Shown piece by piece: positions 17,356 through 24,969 of a DNA stretch of 32,084 nt. Every line of letters begins with the position of its first letter. The stretch's first letter is position 1. A program made the position numbers and the translations under genes. Source of the stretch: CAWULT01 sp963923455 (GTDB lineage: Bacteria > Acidobacteriota > Vicinamibacteria > Vicinamibacterales > UBA2999); NCBI GenBank assembly GCA_963923455.1, contig CAWULT010000045.1:1-32084 (forward strand), written 5' to 3'. Under the pieces are notes generated by a model. It was not told the DNA's origin, ran no database searches, and saw nothing but the letters and a program-made list of their open reading frames with translations.

Positions 17356-18183
17356 GTGCCCGAAGGCGACACCATCTTCCGCACCGCCCGCACGCTGCAC
17401 CGGGCCCTCGCCGGACAGCCCGTCCTGCGCTTCACGTCGGTGCTGGCGGCGCCGGCCCGCGTCGACGCCGATCGCCCGGTGCAGGGCCGCACCGTCGAAC
17501 GAGTGGAGGCCAGGGGCAAGCACGTGCTGATCTGGTTCAGCGGCGGCCTCCTGCTGCGAACGCACATGCGGATGCACGGCGAGTGGCACATCTACCGCCC
17601 AGGCGAGCGCTGGCAGCGGCGCCGCGACGACATGCGCCTCGTGATCGAGACGCCATCGATCCACGCCGTGGCCTTCGCGGTACCGGTCGCCGAGCTGGGA
17701 CCGGCCGACCAGATGCTGCGCGCCGGGCCGCTCGCCGCCCTCGGTCCCGACCTGCTCGCGCCGGAGGCCGACACCACCGGCGCCGTCGCGCGCCTCGCCA
17801 CGCGCGGTGGCCTGGCGATCGCCGACGCGCTGCTCGATCAGTCCGCACTCGCCGGCATCGGCAACGTCTACAAGTCCGAGGTCCTGTTCGCCGCGGGCAT
17901 CGATCCCGCCACCGACGTGGCCGCGCTCGACGGGGCGGCCCTGACGCGCATCGTCGACCTCGCCCGGCGCCTGCTTCGCGCCAACGTCGCCGAGGGCCGG
18001 GTCGACGGCGGGCTGTCGGCCGCCGGCGCACGGCGCACGACCGGCCGCCTCGATCCGCACGCGCGTCTCTGGGTGTACGGCCGCGGCGGACGCCCATGCC
18101 GGCGGTGCGGGACCCCGATCCGGCGCATGACCCAGGGCCCCCACGCACGGAGCACGTACTGGTGCCCGCGGTGCCAGCGCTGA
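17356..18183 (+). CDS. nei: Formamidopyrimidine-DNA glycosylase/endonuclease VIII family (Nei-like) DNA glycosylase
   Basis: A 275-residue base-excision-repair enzyme with glycosylase and AP-lyase activities on oxidised bases. The mature N-terminus PEGDT supplies the catalytic proline and glutamate; K55 (RGKHVLIWF) is the family's conserved lysine. The helix-two-turn-helix is DQSALAGIGNVYKSE (about 160-174). A C-terminal zinc finger has C248, C251, C270 and C273, with the conserved STYWCPRCQ. The PEGDT opening and overall look favour a Nei/Nei2 type over MutM. Start is GTG three bases after lhr. The same lhr-nei neighbourhood is known in Mycobacterium tuberculosis (Rv3296-Rv3297), which supports a shared repair role. 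Confidence 0.93.
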   Translation: MPEGDTIFRTARTLHRALAGQPVLRFTSVLAAPARVDADRPVQGRTVERVEARGKHVLIWFSGGLLLRTHMRMHGEWHIYRPGERWQRRRDDMRLVIETPSIHAVAFAVPVAELGPADQMLRAGPLAALGPDLLAPEADTTGAVARLATRGGLAIADALLDQSALAGIGNVYKSEVLFAAGIDPATDVAALDGAALTRIVDLARRLLRANVAEGRVDGGLSAAGARRTTGRLDPHARLWVYGRGGRPCRRCGTPIRRMTQGPHARSTYWCPRCQR

Positions 18184-18236
18184 TGGGCCACGGCACCCGC
18201 TTCGTGCTATAGAACCACGGTGCAGGAGACGCGCGC

Positions 18237-19391
18237 GTGAAGCTGGCCTGGTTCCGGCCGACCCGGCCCGAGCGCCCCCCCCTGCTCGACGACCTCGCGG
18301 GCGTGATCTCGCAGGTCCGGCAGCGCCACAGCGTCGAGGTCATCGACGCGGCTTCGGCCCACGACTTCGTCTGGCGCCACGCGCGCGGCGCGTTCGACCT
18401 GGCGGTCTACGAACTCGACGGCACCCGCGACCACGCGTTCATCTGGGCGTACCTGCTCAACTACCCAGGCGTCGTGACGTTTCGCGCCCCGTCAATCCAC
18501 GCGAGCCGCGCCGAAGCCCTGCTCCACCGGCGTCGTGCGGCCGACTACGCGGCCGAGCTCGCGTTCAGCGAGGGACAGCGACGCGCCGTGGCGCCGTGGC
18601 ACGTCGGACACGGCTCGTGGCCGATGCTGCGCGTACCGCTGCGCGCGTCGCGGATGACCATCGTGCCGGACCTCGCGTGGGCGCTGGCCCTCGAGCGCGA
18701 TCATCCCGGCGCCGTCGTGCGCGCGGTGCCGATTGGCGTGCCGGCGCCGGCGTCGAGCGGGCCGCCCGGGGAACGGCCCGCCACGCCGGACGCCCCGCTG
18801 GTGGTCGCCTGCCTCGACGACGCCCCGGCCCACCACCTCGAACGGGCCGTGGCCCGCGTGCGCGAGGCCGGCTCACCGGTCACCCTGCTCACGACGGGCG
18901 ATCCGGCGACGCGCCTGCGGCAGGCCGATGTCGTGGCGGCGCTCGGGCGGCCGGCGGTCAGCGGGCCCATGACGGCTGCGCTGCTGGGTCTGGCGGCTGG
19001 GAAGGCGGTGCTCGTCGCGGAAACCGAGCCGACCGCCGCCTGGCCCGCCCTCGATCCGCAGAACTGGCAGCCTCGCGTCAACCGGCGCCGTGCGCCAGTC
19101 GTGGTGTCGATCGATCCCCGCGACGAGGAGCACTCCCTCGTGCTGGCACTCAGGCGGCTGGCGGGCGACGCGCCGTTCCGGCGCGCGCTCGGCGAGGCCG
19201 GGCACGCCTGGTGGCAGGCACACGGGTCCTCCGCCGTGGCCGCAGCGTCGTGGCTTGCGTGCCTCGAGGACGCTCTCGCGCTGCCGCAGCCCGCCCGGCC
19301 CGACGGCTGGCCCGCGCACCTCGACGACGATGGGACGGGCCGTGCGCGCGCGTTCCTCGCCGAGTGCGGCGTCACGACCGACCTGTTCTGA
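18237..19391 (+). CDS. Glycosyltransferase-like protein (GT-B type), divergent C-terminal half
   Basis: A 384-residue protein with no signal peptide or membrane helix. The N-terminal half resembles GT4-like glycosyltransferases: a MKLAWFRP opening, then DFVWRH, FDLAVYELDGTRDHAFIWAYLLNYPGVV split by short segments, and SWPMLRVPLRASRM (about residues 120-140). The C-terminal half has the expected alpha-beta pattern and the closing pattern RRALGEAGHAW, but the nucleotide-sugar region reads GPMTAALLGLAAGKAVLV, with no acidic residue where GT4 enzymes usually have an E-x7-E. It may be inactive or use another donor. Start is GTG at 18237 with AGGAG eight bases upstream. It lies 53 bases after the glycosylase gene and could be cotranscribed. 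Substrate unknown. Confidence 0.75.
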   Translation: MKLAWFRPTRPERPPLLDDLAGVISQVRQRHSVEVIDAASAHDFVWRHARGAFDLAVYELDGTRDHAFIWAYLLNYPGVVTFRAPSIHASRAEALLHRRRAADYAAELAFSEGQRRAVAPWHVGHGSWPMLRVPLRASRMTIVPDLAWALALERDHPGAVVRAVPIGVPAPASSGPPGERPATPDAPLVVACLDDAPAHHLERAVARVREAGSPVTLLTTGDPATRLRQADVVAALGRPAVSGPMTAALLGLAAGKAVLVAETEPTAAWPALDPQNWQPRVNRRRAPVVVSIDPRDEEHSLVLALRRLAGDAPFRRALGEAGHAWWQAHGSSAVAAASWLACLEDALALPQPARPDGWPAHLDDDGTGRARAFLAECGVTTDLF

Positions 19392-19455
19392 CCAACGCCA
19401 TCCGGGCCCTCGCGCCCACGCCCGGCCGAGGTCCCGCGCGCGGCGGACCGCCGCC

Positions 19456-21024
19456 TCACTCCCAGTCGTATCCGGGGCGCGTCGTCAGCCGCCCGTCGTC
19501 CACCGGCACACCCATCGAGAAGTGATACAGGCTCTGCCAGGCGTGACCCGTGAGGCCGAGTGTCTCGTGGACCGCGTCGTCGTAGAAGCACCCGATGCCG
19601 GTACCGCGGACGCCAGCCGCCTCGGCCTCGAGGTACAGCGCCTGCCCGACGAGCCCGCACTCCCAGAACAGGCGCCGGTAGAACCACTCGCCGTGTTCAC
19701 GCAGCGCGCCATCGAACCGGGCCACCATGCCGAGACTGAGGAAGCCGTCGGACGCGATGCTCTGGTCGCACGACAACCGGCTGGCCACCCACGTCACGTC
19801 GGTCGGCACGAGCAGATCGAGCGGCCGGCCGGCATCGACGCGTTCCCACAGGAACTCCGGGCGCATCGCGGCGCGCCACGCCTCGCGCATGCCAGCATCA
19901 CGCGGGAGCGCGTAGACGCCCGGGGTCAGCCCATCGACGCGGTGCACGAACAGCACCAGGCCGACCTGCGCCGGCCACGGCAGCACGTCCCACGGCAGGC
20001 CCGACGGCTGGAGGCGGTCGAGGATGCGGTCGAACGCGGCGCGGGCCAGCGCGGACCGGGGGTCGAACACCACGGCGCTCCGGCGCTTCAGAATCACCTG
20101 ACGGCCGACGGGGCCGTGCGCCTCGTCTGGCACCCGCACCGGCCAGAACGGCGGCGCAGCCGTCACAGCGGGGGTCAGCCCGTCGCCGTGCGCCGTGCGC
20201 GCTGCGCCGGCACCCGGGAACGCCGTCGCGGCCGCCACCTCGTCGATGAAGGGCCAGTCCACCCGGGACGGACTCAACCGGACGGGGCGGCCCTCCCACG
20301 CCGCACCGCGCGCCGCGGCGACCAGCGGCTCGGGGTCGCTGTCGTTCCACGAGCCGTCGGCCGTTGGCGTGACGGCGACCAGGCACGCAACCGCCTCGGC
20401 TTCGGCATCGCCCCAGTCCGCGGCGCGGTCGATGCCCAGCAGCGCGGCCATCTGCGCGTCGGACCAGCACGTCAGCAGCCGGACGTGCCAGCCGAGCAGC
20501 GCCCCCGAGTACCGCAGGGCGCCGAGGGCGTGGCCGATGTCGTGCTGGCAGTAGCGGAACGCACGCTCGCCGTACTTCCACGACTCCCGCCAGTGGACCG
20601 AGGTCAGTCCGACCAGGAAGCCGCGCCGGCCGGCCGTGTAGCGCCGCCAGGCCGCAGCATCGAGGACGGCCCGCCGTTCGAGCGCGTGCGCCTCCGGCGC
20701 GTAGTGCGACACGACGCCGTCCCGGACGAGGTATGCCTCGGTAGGATGCAGATTGCCGCTCGACGGATTCACGCGAAGCGCCCACTGCGTCGCCTGATAG
20801 GCCTTCCAGGCCGACAGGCCGAGCGCGCAGCGCAGGAACGCACCCACCTGCGCATCGGGGTGGCCGCCCGACTCCGGCATGGCCTCCCTGGGCAGCATGG
20901 TCTCGACCGCGCCGGTGAAGCGACGGAAAGGGTTGGGCTGGGTCGCCCAATCGAGGTAGCCGAGGGACCGGGCGAATCGCCCGAAGTGGTGCTTGGTGGC
21001 GTCGTGGTAGGCGGTGGCGTCCAC
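19456..21024 (-). CDS. SagB/ThcOx-type nitroreductase-family protein with two tandem domains
   Basis: A 522-residue protein made of two nitroreductase-like halves. The first (about 1-260) has KHHFGRFARSLGYLDW and the flavin-site-like RVNPSSGNLHPTEAYLV at about 85-101. The second (about 290-522) has ILKRRSAVVFDPRSA, then GLVGQALYLEAEAAGVRGTG and FYDDAVHETLGL. SagB-type dehydrogenases use FMN to oxidise azolines in modified peptides, but no cyclodehydratase, YcaO or precursor gene is near, so that role is not supported; a free-standing oxidoreductase is more likely. Start is GTG with only a weak purine-rich site. A strong hairpin occupies the gap to the small gene upstream on the same strand. 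Convergent with the glycosyltransferase-like gene. Confidence 0.8.
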   Translation of the reverse strand: MDATAYHDATKHHFGRFARSLGYLDWATQPNPFRRFTGAVETMLPREAMPESGGHPDAQVGAFLRCALGLSAWKAYQATQWALRVNPSSGNLHPTEAYLVRDGVVSHYAPEAHALERRAVLDAAAWRRYTAGRRGFLVGLTSVHWRESWKYGERAFRYCQHDIGHALGALRYSGALLGWHVRLLTCWSDAQMAALLGIDRAADWGDAEAEAVACLVAVTPTADGSWNDSDPEPLVAAARGAAWEGRPVRLSPSRVDWPFIDEVAAATAFPGAGAARTAHGDGLTPAVTAAPPFWPVRVPDEAHGPVGRQVILKRRSAVVFDPRSALARAAFDRILDRLQPSGLPWDVLPWPAQVGLVLFVHRVDGLTPGVYALPRDAGMREAWRAAMRPEFLWERVDAGRPLDLLVPTDVTWVASRLSCDQSIASDGFLSLGMVARFDGALREHGEWFYRRLFWECGLVGQALYLEAEAAGVRGTGIGCFYDDAVHETLGLTGHAWQSLYHFSMGVPVDDGRLTTRPGYDWE

Positions 21025-21031
21025 GCGACAG

Positions 21032-21061
21032 GGCCCCCGCCCGGAACCGGGCGGCGGGGCC
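21032..21061 (-). terminator. Strong hairpin between the small coiled-coil gene and the SagB-like gene
   Basis: On the plus strand GGCCCC plus CGCCCGG (21032-21044) pairs with CCGGGCG and GGGGCC (21047-21061) around AA, with a two-base bulge: 13 pairs of nearly pure GC. It fills most of the 45-base gap between two minus-strand genes and ends eight bases before the SagB-like GTG start. No U-tract follows. It could be a partial terminator, an RNA-stability element, or a block to ribosome access at the downstream gene. Confidence 0.45.
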
Positions 21062-21069
21062 GAGCTGGC

Positions 21070-21333
21070 CTACTTCGCGCCCAGGGCCTTCAGCCGCCGG
21101 TCGATCTCGGCGACCGCCTGGGCGATCTGCTGCTTCCGGGCCGGGTGCGTGGTCAGTTCCAGCTGCCGTTCCATTTCGGTCCTGGCCAGCCGCAGCGACT
21201 CGAGTTCACGCACGCGCTCGGGGTCGACGGCCCGTACGGCCTGACGCGCCTGGCGCTTCTCCTGTTCCCGTTCTTCCATGCGCTCGGCGAGGCGGGATTC
21301 CGCGTCGACGAGTCCTTCTCCGGCATCACCCAT
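21070..21333 (-). CDS. Small coiled-coil protein, unknown function
   Basis: An 87-residue, highly charged, almost wholly helical protein. Residues about 10-45 are rich in Glu, Arg and Gln (RLAERMEEREQEKRQARQ), and the rest has Leu at heptad-like spacing, so one or two coiled-coil helices are likely. There is no signal peptide, cysteine or membrane segment, and I recognise no family. The ATG at 21333 is fixed by an in-frame stop six bases upstream. An AGGA lies about 11 bases before it, better placed for an out-of-frame ATG at 21340 that ends after four codons. A TATAAT sequence at 21425-21420 could be its -10 box. It may be cotranscribed with the SagB-like gene. Confidence 0.65.
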   Translation of the reverse strand: MGDAGEGLVDAESRLAERMEEREQEKRQARQAVRAVDPERVRELESLRLARTEMERQLELTTHPARKQQIAQAVAEIDRRLKALGAK

Positions 21334-21419
21334 TCGTCATGAATCCTGATGTTACGAGTCCGCGATGTGCCAGCCGCCGCCCGCGCCTGCGCGGGACCGG
21401 GCCGTTGTGGTATCCCGAG

Positions 21420-21425
21420 ATTATA
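21420..21425 (-). promoter_or_regulatory. Possible -10 box for the small coiled-coil gene
   Basis: The minus strand reads TATAAT exactly, in an otherwise GC-rich 262-base gap between the divergent small gene (ending upstream at 21333) and yajQ. No good -35 sequence stands 16-18 bases upstream, so this rests on the -10 match alone. Nothing else in 21334-21595 is recognisable apart from the yajQ ribosome binding site. Confidence 0.3.
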
Positions 21426-21595
21426 CGAGCGCTCCCCACCGTTCGTTTCTCGGTATTCCTGGCGGCGCGCCGCGGGCGCGCGCTCCACTAGGGTGATTAC
21501 TGGCCCTGATATGGTGCCGCAGCAATCAGTTGTGACAGCATAGGGGCACTTCGCGAGGCAGGACATCATCGGTTTGCACGAGGACGGCCGGGTAC

Positions 21596-22099
21596 ATGGC
21601 GACGCAGTGCTCCTTCGACATCACCTCGAACGTCGACCTGCAGGAGGTCGACAACGCGATCAATCAGGCCCGGAAGGAAGTAGCTCAGCGGTATGACTTC
21701 AAGGGGTCGAAGGCCTCAATCGACTTCGATCAGCCGGGCTCGAAGCTGCTGCTGGCCGCCGACGACGAGTTCAAGCTGAACGCCCTCTGGGAAATCGTCC
21801 AGACCCGGCTGGTCCGGCGCAACGTGCCGGTCCGAAACCTGACACGCGGCTCCGTGACACCGGCGGCCAACAGTACCGTCCGGCAGGAAGTGTCGCTGCA
21901 GCAGGGGATCCCGTCCGACAAGGCGCGCGACATCGTGAAGTTCCTGAAGGACGGCAAGCTCAAGAAGGTCCAGGCCTCGATCCAGGGCGACCAGCTCCGG
22001 ATCACGTCCGCGTCGAAGGACGATCTCCAGGAAGTGATGCGCGTGCTGCGGGAACAGGATTTCGGCGTCGCGCTCCAGTTCGGCAACTACCGCGGCTGA
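21596..22099 (+). CDS. yajQ: YajQ family cyclic-di-GMP/nucleotide-binding protein
   Basis: A 167-residue cytoplasmic protein, the standard YajQ length, with the two ferredoxin-like repeats of the family. The opening FDITSNVDLQEVDNAINQA, the YDFKGSKA block at about residues 34-41, and the ending REQDFGVALQFGNYRG are diagnostic. Members bind c-di-GMP in Xanthomonas and other bacteria and act with transcription factors; in E. coli the protein also binds nucleotides and RNA. ATG start with GAGGA eleven bases upstream. The next gene begins 26 bases after the stop, so the two are likely cotranscribed. Confidence 0.96.
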   Translation: MATQCSFDITSNVDLQEVDNAINQARKEVAQRYDFKGSKASIDFDQPGSKLLLAADDEFKLNALWEIVQTRLVRRNVPVRNLTRGSVTPAANSTVRQEVSLQQGIPSDKARDIVKFLKDGKLKKVQASIQGDQLRITSASKDDLQEVMRVLREQDFGVALQFGNYRG

Positions 22100-22125
22100 C
22101 CCCTCGCCGCCACCGGGTGGCCTCC

Positions 22126-23382
22126 ATGTCGTTCTGGCTGGCGCTGATTCCGCTCGGGCTCACCGCCTGGTTCGTCTTCGTCGTCCTGTTCTCCCCCCAC
22201 ATCGACTACCGCGTCACCACGCCCCTGCCGGCCGACAGCGACACGCTCCGGCAGGTGCTCGAAGCCACCTGTCAGGCGCGCTTCCAGGAGGGTCATCGCG
22301 TCACCGTGATGTCGACCGCAGCGGAGTTCTATCCCGCCATGCGGGACGCCATCCTCGCCGCCGAACGGTCGGTCAACATCGAAGCCTACATGTTCGAGCC
22401 GGGCCTGGCGGCCGACCTGCTGATCGGCGCGCTGATCGATCGCGCCCGCGCCGGCGTCGAGGTCCGGGTGGTGCTCGACGCGATCGGGAGCCGGACGATG
22501 CGCGGGGCGCCGCTCGACCGCCTCACGGCGGCCGGGTGCCAGGTCGCCTTCTACCAGCCGGTGACCTGGTACCGTCTGCACCGGCTCAACAACCGCACGC
22601 ACCGGGAGCTGCTGATCGTCGACGGCCGGACGGCGTTCACCGGGGGCGCCGGCATCGCCGACTGGTGGCTGCAGGAGACCGATGGTGAACCACCATGGCG
22701 CGACACCATGGCGCGCATCGACGGGCCGGTCGTCACGGCGCTGCAGGGCGTGTTCGCCGAGAACTGGCTGGAATGCCGCGGCGAGATTCTGACCGACCCA
22801 CGGCACTGGGCGGTACCGGTCCCGGCAGGTCCGACGGCGGCCATGGTGGTCAAGAGCTCGCCGTCCGATCGAGCGACGGTGTCCCGTGTCGTCTTCCAGA
22901 TGCTGATGGAGAGCGCCGCCAGCTCGATCGCGATCAGCACCCCCTACTTCCTGCCGGACCGCGCGCTCCGGCGGGTGCTCTGCCGGGCTGCGCGCCGCGG
23001 CGTGCGCGTCGAGGTGATCGTGCCCGGCCCCATCACCGATCAGCGGCTCGTGCGGCTGGCGAGCCGACGGATGTACGGGGAGCTGCTGGCGGCCGGTGTC
23101 CGCATCCACGAGTTCCAGCCGTCGATGACCCACGTGAAGGCGCTCGTCATCGACGGCCGCTGGGCGGTGATCGGCACGACCAACGTGGACAACCGATCGT
23201 TCGAGCACAACGACGAGGTGAACGTCGCCTTTCTCGACGCGGGGCTCGCCGCGCGCCTGGCCGGGGATTTCGTGCGCGACCGCGAGCGCAGCGCCGAGAT
23301 CACGCTCGACGCCTGGCAGCGGCGCTCGCGCGTCGAGAAGCTGGCCGGCCCGGTGATCTGGATCCTCGAGCGGCAGCAGTAG
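22126..23382 (+). CDS. Phospholipase D/cardiolipin synthase-like membrane protein
   Basis: A 418-residue protein with one N-terminal membrane helix (LALIPLGLTAWFVFVVLF, about 5-22) and two PLD domains. The second HKD motif is complete, HVKALVIDG followed by GTTNVDNRSFEHNDE. The first reads HRELLIVDG at residues 159-167 and is followed by GGAG, so the lysine of the H-x-K-x4-D motif is glutamate (GAG at 22606-22608). The layout matches cardiolipin synthases of the ClsB/Cls type, which join phosphatidyl groups in the inner membrane. The altered first motif leaves activity uncertain. I prefer the ATG at 22126, which has GGGTGG five bases upstream; a GTG at 22117 would add three residues. Confidence 0.85.
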   Translation: MSFWLALIPLGLTAWFVFVVLFSPHIDYRVTTPLPADSDTLRQVLEATCQARFQEGHRVTVMSTAAEFYPAMRDAILAAERSVNIEAYMFEPGLAADLLIGALIDRARAGVEVRVVLDAIGSRTMRGAPLDRLTAAGCQVAFYQPVTWYRLHRLNNRTHRELLIVDGRTAFTGGAGIADWWLQETDGEPPWRDTMARIDGPVVTALQGVFAENWLECRGEILTDPRHWAVPVPAGPTAAMVVKSSPSDRATVSRVVFQMLMESAASSIAISTPYFLPDRALRRVLCRAARRGVRVEVIVPGPITDQRLVRLASRRMYGELLAAGVRIHEFQPSMTHVKALVIDGRWAVIGTTNVDNRSFEHNDEVNVAFLDAGLAARLAGDFVRDRERSAEITLDAWQRRSRVEKLAGPVIWILERQQ

Positions 23383-23391
23383 CCGCGGACG

Positions 23392-24888
23392 TCAGCGGAC
23401 GCGGCAGGTGAAGTTGCGCCCGTCGTCGACCGAGCCGGTGCCGCCGTACACGGCGATCTGGGGATAGGGGCACAACGGCCGCGTCCGATCGACCGCGCCG
23501 TTGCGAACGCGCGACGCGGGGATCGACGCCGGCGGCCGCCCGCTGGTCACCCACGCGTCGAGCGCCGCGGCCATGTCGAACGTGCTCGCGCCGTCGCCGC
23601 CGCCGCAGTGCCCCATGCCAGGCACCATGAACAGGCGGATGGCGTCGCCACCGTTCGCGGTCGCCGCGCGGGCCGCTTCGTAGTAGGTGACCACGTGCCC
23701 CGGTGGAATACCGGGCTCGGCCCACCCCTGATACATCAGCAGCTTGCCGCCGTGCGCGGTGAAGCGGCTCACGTCGGGATCGTTCGCGTCGAAGACGCGG
23801 TTGCCGCCCCTCGACGCCTGATCGACGTGGCTGTCGTAGTTGAGCTGCCGCGGGTCCCAATCCGGGTTCTTGAACACCACGTGCTTGAAGTAGTCGACGG
23901 CGTACCCGACGGGCACCGGCGACCATCCCAGTTCGCTGCCCCGCTCGAGCCCGGGAAAGATCGCCGCGCCGGTCCTCGGGTTCGACGCACCCGCGTAGAC
24001 GCGCCGCACGGCGGCCACCTGCGGCGGCGTCAGGCACGACGCCGCATCGGCGCCGGCGGCGCACGCGAGGGCGGCCGGATCGAAGCGGCAGGCCCTCGGG
24101 TTCTCGAGCACGCCGTCCGTCGCACCGTCGAGGTCGTCGCAGGCCGCCAGCACCGCGGCGTGGATCGCGGGCAGCTTCTCCTTCGGCACCTCGGCCAGCG
24201 CCTGCGCGAACCAGATCTGGCCGAAGGCCTGCTTCGACGAGTAGATGGCCGGCGCCCCGCCGACGATGCCATCGAAGTCGTCCGGGTAGCGCTGGGCCGC
24301 CGTCAGCGCCTGCCGTCCGCCGGTCGAGCACCCGGTGAAGTACGACAACCTGGGCGCGGCGCCGTAGAAGCGGTCGACGACACGCTTGGCCGCGGCCGTC
24401 GTCTCGTGCACGGCGCGGTGCGCGAAGTCGATCACGGTGTCCTCGCTCGCGAAGGTATTGCTGTCGGGGCGTGCGTGCCCGGTGTCGGTGCTGGCCGTCG
24501 CGTACCCGCCGGCCAGCGCGGTGGCCATCGCCGGATAACTGAGGGTGCCCGCGAACCCGCCGTTCCCGACGACCTGCAGTTTCCCGTTCCACCCGGACGA
24601 TGGCAGCCACACCTCGGCCAGGATGGTCGAGCCGGGTACCGGCTTCAGCGTGAGCGCGACCCGGCAGAATGCCGGCAGGGCCGAAAACGCGCCGCCGCCG
24701 GGCCCACCGGCCCGCCCGCCCGGCGCGGTGAACGCGCCTGGAGCCACGGTCTGCGCCGCCGTAACGGTTCCCGTTGCCAGCGTCAGGGCGGCCATCTCCT
24801 CGCACGTCGCGGCGACGGCGGACACCGTCCCCCCCAACAGTCCCATGATGCCGAGCGCGAGGGCCCGGCGCAGGATGCCGTTCGACAT
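23392..24888 (-). CDS. Secreted tannase/feruloyl esterase-family alpha/beta hydrolase
   Basis: A 498-residue precursor with a signal peptide (about 1-27, ending in VSAVAA). The fold is that of the tannase family: LAEVWLPSSGWNGKLQVVG and GNGGF near the start of the catalytic domain, the nucleophile elbow GCSTGGR with Ser at about 188, GGAPAIY, a cysteine-rich lid region, and the late GMGHCGGGD with the catalytic His at about 427. Family members hydrolyse galloyl or hydroxycinnamoyl esters, and MHETase also belongs here, so the substrate cannot be fixed. The protein should act in the periplasm or outside. An ATG three codons upstream (24897) is an alternative start. It is divergent from the MFS gene with a 72-81 base gap. 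Confidence 0.88.
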   Translation of the reverse strand: MSNGILRRALALGIMGLLGGTVSAVAATCEEMAALTLATGTVTAAQTVAPGAFTAPGGRAGGPGGGAFSALPAFCRVALTLKPVPGSTILAEVWLPSSGWNGKLQVVGNGGFAGTLSYPAMATALAGGYATASTDTGHARPDSNTFASEDTVIDFAHRAVHETTAAAKRVVDRFYGAAPRLSYFTGCSTGGRQALTAAQRYPDDFDGIVGGAPAIYSSKQAFGQIWFAQALAEVPKEKLPAIHAAVLAACDDLDGATDGVLENPRACRFDPAALACAAGADAASCLTPPQVAAVRRVYAGASNPRTGAAIFPGLERGSELGWSPVPVGYAVDYFKHVVFKNPDWDPRQLNYDSHVDQASRGGNRVFDANDPDVSRFTAHGGKLLMYQGWAEPGIPPGHVVTYYEAARAATANGGDAIRLFMVPGMGHCGGGDGASTFDMAAALDAWVTSGRPPASIPASRVRNGAVDRTRPLCPYPQIAVYGGTGSVDDGRNFTCRVR

Positions 24889-24969
24889 GCGGCGCATGTT
24901 AGCCGTGGAGGCTGCGCGGCACAACTCACGCCTGTTGTCGCCCCCTGCCGACAGCGGGTACCCTGAGGA

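Noticed and set aside
15202..18144. A 980-codon open frame on the minus strand opposite lhr and nei
   Set aside because: It lies antisense to two clearly conserved proteins, is dominated by Arg, Ala, Gly, Asp and His, and shows no domain. Long antisense frames are expected at this GC content.
19456..21333. A ribosomally made peptide (azoline) gene cluster suggested by the SagB-like protein
   Set aside because: No YcaO or cyclodehydratase, transporter, protease or precursor peptide gene is present nearby.
19090..21342. A 750-codon plus-strand frame opposite the SagB-like and small coiled-coil genes
   Set aside because: Composition is that of a GC shadow frame and it spans several real genes on both strands; no motif seen.
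24930..24955. A loose inverted repeat (TGTCG and CGACA) between the divergent tannase and MFS genes, as a regulator operator
   Set aside because: Only five bases per arm with an uneven spacer in GC-rich sequence, and no repressor gene is adjacent.
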